Assembly: GCA_900546575.1 (NCBI GenBank)
Contig: URDM01000073.1
Location: 1-14,579 of the forward strand
Source of the DNA: an uncultured Prevotella sp.
Lineage (GTDB): Bacteria > Bacteroidota > Bacteroidia > Bacteroidales > Bacteroidaceae
Direction of reading: 5' to 3'
Length of the DNA: 14,579 nucleotides
Shown here: piece after piece, positions 11,802-14,579 of the stretch
Position numbering within the stretch: the first letter of the stretch is position 1
Layout of the letters: each line of letters begins with the position of its first letter
Notes under the pieces: model-generated
Told to the model about the DNA's origin: nothing
What the model saw: only the letters and a program-made list of their open reading frames with translations
Database searches by the model: none
Translations under genes and position numbers: made by a program

Positions 11802-13244
11802 TTATAGTATTTCCTCAAGAGTCTGCATTGCTCCCTTGGTCTTGATGCTCTCCACCATCTTCAGATAAGGCTGTGTGAAGTTGTTTGCCGCACGCAGGTC
11901 TGTGCTGCGGAACGGGGATAGGGCGAGGAAGTCGAGCGGCTCATCGCTTGCAATAAGCTTCTGGTCGTCGGCTGTGAGCCATGGATCTGCCACCTCAAAC
12001 TGTTCGCCATTGTCGTCGGTGTGATACTTCAGGTAGTGGCGGTAGGCAGCGAATAGATAAGCCACACGGATGAGCTCCTTGTCGTCAGCAATCATCTTTT
12101 CAAGATTAGGCATTACATACACTGGGAACTTAGAAGCGCCATCGAAGCAAAGACGAGCCACCTGGTCGCTTACTGTGCGGTTGCCGAAACGCTCGCAGAG
12201 AGTCTGCTTGTAGAGTTCAAGGTCGGTGTCCTGTGGAGCCGGAACATACGGAGTGATGTCGATGTCCATAAACTGGCGCACAAACTTGGCTATGCGCTCG
12301 TCGTGCATGGCAGCGTCCACCTTGCGGTAACCGTAGAGGAACGAGGGGTAGGAGAGCAGCGTGTGTGAAGCGTTGAGCAGCGAGAGTTTCATGTTCTCAA
12401 AGGCAGTCACGTCATCAGTCATCTGTGCGCCGACATTCTCCCATGCCGGGCGACCTGCGGCGAAGTTGTCCTCCACTACCCACTGTATGAAGTCCTCGCA
12501 ATATACAGGAGCCTGGTCGTTGGTGCCGTTCTCCTCGTTGAGGCGCTTGATGTCCTCAGGACGTGTGGCAGGAGTGATGCGGTCGACCATTGAGTTGGGG
12601 AAGGTCACGTTCTCCTCCATCCATGCAGCCAGTTCTTTGTCTTGTGCCTCAACGAACGACATGAATGCGCGGCGTGCCGTATTGCCGTTGTGCTGAAGAT
12701 TGTCGCAAGAGAGTATGGTGATAGGGCCAGCACCCGATGCCACGCGACGGCGGAGTCCTTCGGCTACATATCCGAATACTGTCTGAGGGTCGTGAGGATG
12801 TTCAAGGTCGTGAGCCACCTGCGGATTGTCGAGCATGAACTCGCCTGTCTGTCGTGAAATGTTGTAGCCGCCCTCGGTGATGGTGAGGGTGATGATACGG
12901 ATGTTGGGGTCGGCAATCTTGTTCAGAATAGATTCCTTCTCCTCAACTCCCCAATACAACTCAACAAGAGCGCCCAGACGATAAACCTCGTTGTTACCGT
13001 CGCGTCCGCATACTGTCAGGGTATACTCGCCATTCTGTGCCTTCAGAGCCTTGTACAGAGGTTGGTCTCTCTCCAGAATCATAGCTCCGCAGATGCCCCA
13101 ACCATGCTGGGTAGGGTCTTCGAGCAGACGGCTTGTCATATATTCGAGGTGAGCACGATGGAAATTGCCAACACCGAAATGAAGAATGCCAGACTTGACC
13201 GAGTTACGGTCGAAAGAATACGAGTTGATTACATTTGTTGCCAT
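11802..13244 (-). CDS. Mannitol 2-dehydrogenase-like polyol dehydrogenase
   Basis: A 480-residue cytosolic NAD-dependent enzyme of the long-chain polyol dehydrogenase family (mannitol 2-dehydrogenase, arabinitol 4-dehydrogenase, fructuronate and tagaturonate reductases). The N-terminal Rossmann region shows FGVGNFHRAH (23-32). TITEGGYNIS (121-130) has the TEGGY form seen in mannitol dehydrogenases, whereas uxuB-type fructuronate reductases have TEKGY. SCDNLQHNG (179-187) and FPNSMVDRITPAT (215-227) are also typical. The catalytic set K-x4-N-x2-H is intact: K286, N291, H294. Most likely reaction: D-mannitol + NAD+ to D-fructose + NADH; arabinitol is the main alternative. Length is close to the P. 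fluorescens enzyme. It is first in a leftward operon with a transporter and lies under a perfect promoter and triple operator. The start at 13244 follows a leader of about 49 nt. Confidence 0.9.
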   Translation of the reverse strand: MATNVINSYSFDRNSVKSGILHFGVGNFHRAHLEYMTSRLLEDPTQHGWGICGAMILERDQPLYKALKAQNGEYTLTVCGRDGNNEVYRLGALVELYWGVEEKESILNKIADPNIRIITLTITEGGYNISRQTGEFMLDNPQVAHDLEHPHDPQTVFGYVAEGLRRRVASGAGPITILSCDNLQHNGNTARRAFMSFVEAQDKELAAWMEENVTFPNSMVDRITPATRPEDIKRLNEENGTNDQAPVYCEDFIQWVVEDNFAAGRPAWENVGAQMTDDVTAFENMKLSLLNASHTLLSYPSFLYGYRKVDAAMHDERIAKFVRQFMDIDITPYVPAPQDTDLELYKQTLCERFGNRTVSDQVARLCFDGASKFPVYVMPNLEKMIADDKELIRVAYLFAAYRHYLKYHTDDNGEQFEVADPWLTADDQKLIASDEPLDFLALSPFRSTDLRAANNFTQPYLKMVESIKTKGAMQTLEEIL

Positions 13245-13299
13245 AATCTTTAAGTTATTAGTTATTGTTTCTTTAGTTATTATTTGTTCTTTTCGCTTA

Positions 13300-13330
13300 C
13301 AAAATTATATTGCAAAAAGATTATGGCAAA
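13300..13330 (-). promoter_or_regulatory. Bacteroidetes-type promoter for the mannitol dehydrogenase operon
   Basis: On the minus strand TTTG (13330-13327), a 19-bp spacer and TAATTTTG (13307-13300) match the consensus exactly. The start is predicted near 13293. The leader holds repeated AATAACTAA-type motifs (13251-13284) of unknown meaning. Confidence 0.75.
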
Positions 13331-13352
13331 GAATAATTTTAAGGTAAGTTAT

Positions 13353-13394
13353 GGAAACGTTTGCGGTAACGTTTCCAAAATCTGCAAACGTTTG
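13353..13394 (-). promoter_or_regulatory. Triple LacI-type operator upstream of the mannitol dehydrogenase operon
   Basis: Read leftward, the boxes are CAAACGTTTGC (13394-13384, holding a 10-bp perfect palindrome), GGAAACGTTACC (13376-13365) and CGCAAACGTTTCC (13365-13353). AACG cores are again 19 and 12 bp apart and the cluster again ends 22 bp before the -33 TTTG. Box sequences differ from the other two clusters while the spacing does not. This argues that spacing is selected. The second LacI gene ends about 70 bp away in the same direction. Confidence 0.8.
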
Positions 13395-13405
13395 AAATAG
13401 TAAAC

Positions 13406-13442
13406 AATTATTTTAGGATAGGTAATTGTTTTAGGATAGGTA
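13406..13442. repeat. Tandem duplication, 18-bp period
   Basis: AATTATTTTAGGATAGGTA (13406-13424) is repeated as AATTGTTTTAGGATAGGTA (13424-13442), one base different. It lies between the triple operator and the end of the second LacI gene and looks like a recent slippage duplication. Confidence 0.7.
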
Positions 13443-13469
13443 CGGCATGAAGCCGTACTCTCCTATCTA
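13435..13469 (-). terminator. Stem-loop overlapping the stop codon of the second LacI gene
   Basis: On the minus strand GATAGG and TACGGC pair with GCCGTA and CCTATC around a TTCAT loop and a 4-nt bulge. The stem includes the TAG stop at 13469-13467. No T-run follows on either strand, so it is an imperfect terminator or an mRNA-end stabiliser. Confidence 0.35.
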
Positions 13470-14474
13470 TTCTCCTGTAGATGCCCTGCACTTCATTTCC
13501 GTGCGCAACACTATCTTACGATTCTCTGCCTCCGGATTGCGCACCTTTTCAAGCACCAGTTCGGCAGCTCGCTGTCCCATCTCGGTGAGAGGTGGCTCAA
13601 CGGTGGTGAGTTGTGGGTAAACTATCGTGGAAAGTTCTGTGCCCGAAAATCCTGCCACAGCCACATCCTCCGGTATACGTCGTCCTATCTCGCGCAGACG
13701 GTTCATGGCACCAATGGCAAGAGTGTCGGTGAACGCATACACGGCGTCAAACTCGATGTCTTGTCGTACCAGGCTGTCCACAGCTGCAGCACCATCGGCA
13801 AACGTCATTCCTGTCTTCACCACGAGTTGTGGGTCGTACAGGTGGAATTTCTCCATTGCCTCGCGATAGCCGCCAGCACGCTCCACTGCGTTATACACAT
13901 CGTCCGGACCATAGAGATAAGCTATGCGTCGACGGCCGAGGCGTATTAGGTGTTCTGCCATGAAGTAAGAGTCGTTGTTATCATCCACCATTACCTGCGG
14001 CATGTCGTCCATACCATGTGGTATACGGTCGTAGAAAACAATGGCTACACCCTCTTTGGCAAGACGGCGATAGGTTTCGACATTATGCTTATAGCTGCAA
14101 ATGCTTACTATGAGACCATCTACCATGAACTCCTCCATCATCTGCAGGCTTTCTCGCTCACGGTTAGGGTTCTCGTCCGACTCGGCTATCATCACTTTCT
14201 GATTGTTCTTGTAGAGCACGCTCTGAATACCAGCCACTACCTGCGAGGCGTATGGCGTATGCATTTCGGGCACTATCACACCTATAGTATTTGTGCGTCC
14301 CATCTTAAGGTTCATTGCCACAGGATTGCGTCGATAACCAAGACGCTCAGCCTCGCGCAGCACAGCCTCACGGGTCTCACGACGTATATTCTTGTCATCA
14401 GTAAGCGCACGCGACACTGTCGACACCGAGATGCATAGCGAGCGTGCTATGTCTTTTATTGTTACATGTTTCAT
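13467..14474 (-). CDS. LacI-family transcriptional regulator (second of two)
   Basis: A 335-residue DNA-binding regulator. The helix-turn-helix is at 4-24 (VTIKDIARSL, CISVSTVSRAL), the hinge helix YRRNPVAMNLKMG at 47-59 has a leucine (L56), and a PBP-like effector domain follows. It is clearly a paralogue of the first LacI protein: shared stretches include MVDGL, YRR, FDAV and the closing pattern GTxLxTxVxPxxTxVExP. Its effector strand is the more ordinary VAVAGFSGTELS. The recognition helix is nearly that of the first regulator, so the two may read similar operators and either compete or respond to different effectors. It sits just upstream of the mannitol dehydrogenase operon in the same direction. 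No TAnnTTTG promoter is evident in the 60 bp before its ATG. Confidence 0.93.
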   Translation of the reverse strand: MKHVTIKDIARSLCISVSTVSRALTDDKNIRRETREAVLREAERLGYRRNPVAMNLKMGRTNTIGVIVPEMHTPYASQVVAGIQSVLYKNNQKVMIAESDENPNRERESLQMMEEFMVDGLIVSICSYKHNVETYRRLAKEGVAIVFYDRIPHGMDDMPQVMVDDNNDSYFMAEHLIRLGRRRIAYLYGPDDVYNAVERAGGYREAMEKFHLYDPQLVVKTGMTFADGAAAVDSLVRQDIEFDAVYAFTDTLAIGAMNRLREIGRRIPEDVAVAGFSGTELSTIVYPQLTTVEPPLTEMGQRAAELVLEKVRNPEAENRKIVLRTEMKCRASTGE

Positions 14475-14534
14475 TGTCGGTAGAATAAATACAGGTGTTA
14501 TGTATCAATAGTTCGTTAAAATTTGAGATAAAGG

Positions 14535-14579
14535 CTAAGCAGTTTTACGCTGCCAGCCAAAGAGTTCTTTGATAGTATG
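14535..14579 (-). CDS. Possible C-terminal end of a leftward gene cut by the right edge
   Basis: One minus-strand frame reads HTIKELFGWQRKTA then TAG at 14537-14535. The composition looks like a real protein end, unlike the other two frames. Fourteen codons are too few to name a family or be sure it is coding. If real, it precedes the second LacI gene in the same direction by 60 bp. Confidence 0.25.
   Translation of the reverse strand, partial: HTIKELFGWQRKTA

Noticed and set aside
11802..13244. Fructuronate reductase (uxuB) for the polyol dehydrogenase
   Set aside because: The TEGGY form and lack of other hexuronate genes favour mannitol/arabinitol dehydrogenase, though the family overlap leaves some doubt.

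Overview
The window looks like a Bacteroidales chromosome, most likely Prevotella/Segatella or a close relative. Four things point there: promoters of the Bacteroidetes type (TTTG, 19-bp spacer, TAnnTTTG), no Shine-Dalgarno sequences before the starts, a TonB-dependent receptor with its own AraC regulator, and heptad-built inverted repeats between genes. The genus is inference; no rRNA or other marker gene is present.

Layout. Positions 1-56 hold the signal-peptide start of a leftward gene cut by the edge. A LacI-family regulator (236-1246, -) follows. Divergent from it is a two-gene unit: a GPH-family sugar symporter (1506-2873, +) and a zinc-dependent polyol/alcohol dehydrogenase (2930-3982, +), closed by a strong hairpin terminator. 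A FucP/GluP-type transporter (4257-5459, +) has its own promoter. A small outer-membrane beta-barrel protein (5653-6384, +) and a VOC/glyoxalase-fold protein (6431-6817, +) form the next unit. A leftward metal locus sits in the middle: an AraC regulator carrying an HMA domain (9496-10050), a TonB-dependent receptor (7349-9334) and a secreted HMA protein (6923-7204). Then come a second FucP-like transporter (10354-11628, -), a mannitol 2-dehydrogenase-like enzyme (11802-13244, -) and a second LacI regulator (13467-14474, -). The last 45 bases may be the end of another leftward gene.

How it works together. Two oxidoreductases of polyol-oxidising families, three sugar transporters, an outer-membrane protein and two LacI regulators suggest a sugar-alcohol (mannitol/sorbitol-like) uptake and oxidation cluster feeding ketoses to central metabolism. 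No sugar kinase is visible. The exact substrates are inference.

The most striking signal is regulatory. Three promoters far apart (before 1506, before 5653 and, mirrored, before 13244) carry the same tripartite operator: three LacI-type AACG-core boxes spaced 19 bp and then 12 bp. In each, the last box ends exactly 22 bp upstream of a perfect TTTG-N19-TAnnTTTG promoter. A degenerate relative precedes the gene at the left edge. This puts the cluster under one regulon and, from the upstream position, suggests activation rather than simple blocking of RNA polymerase. The metal locus interrupts this regulon and is bounded by inverted-repeat elements, as though inserted into it.
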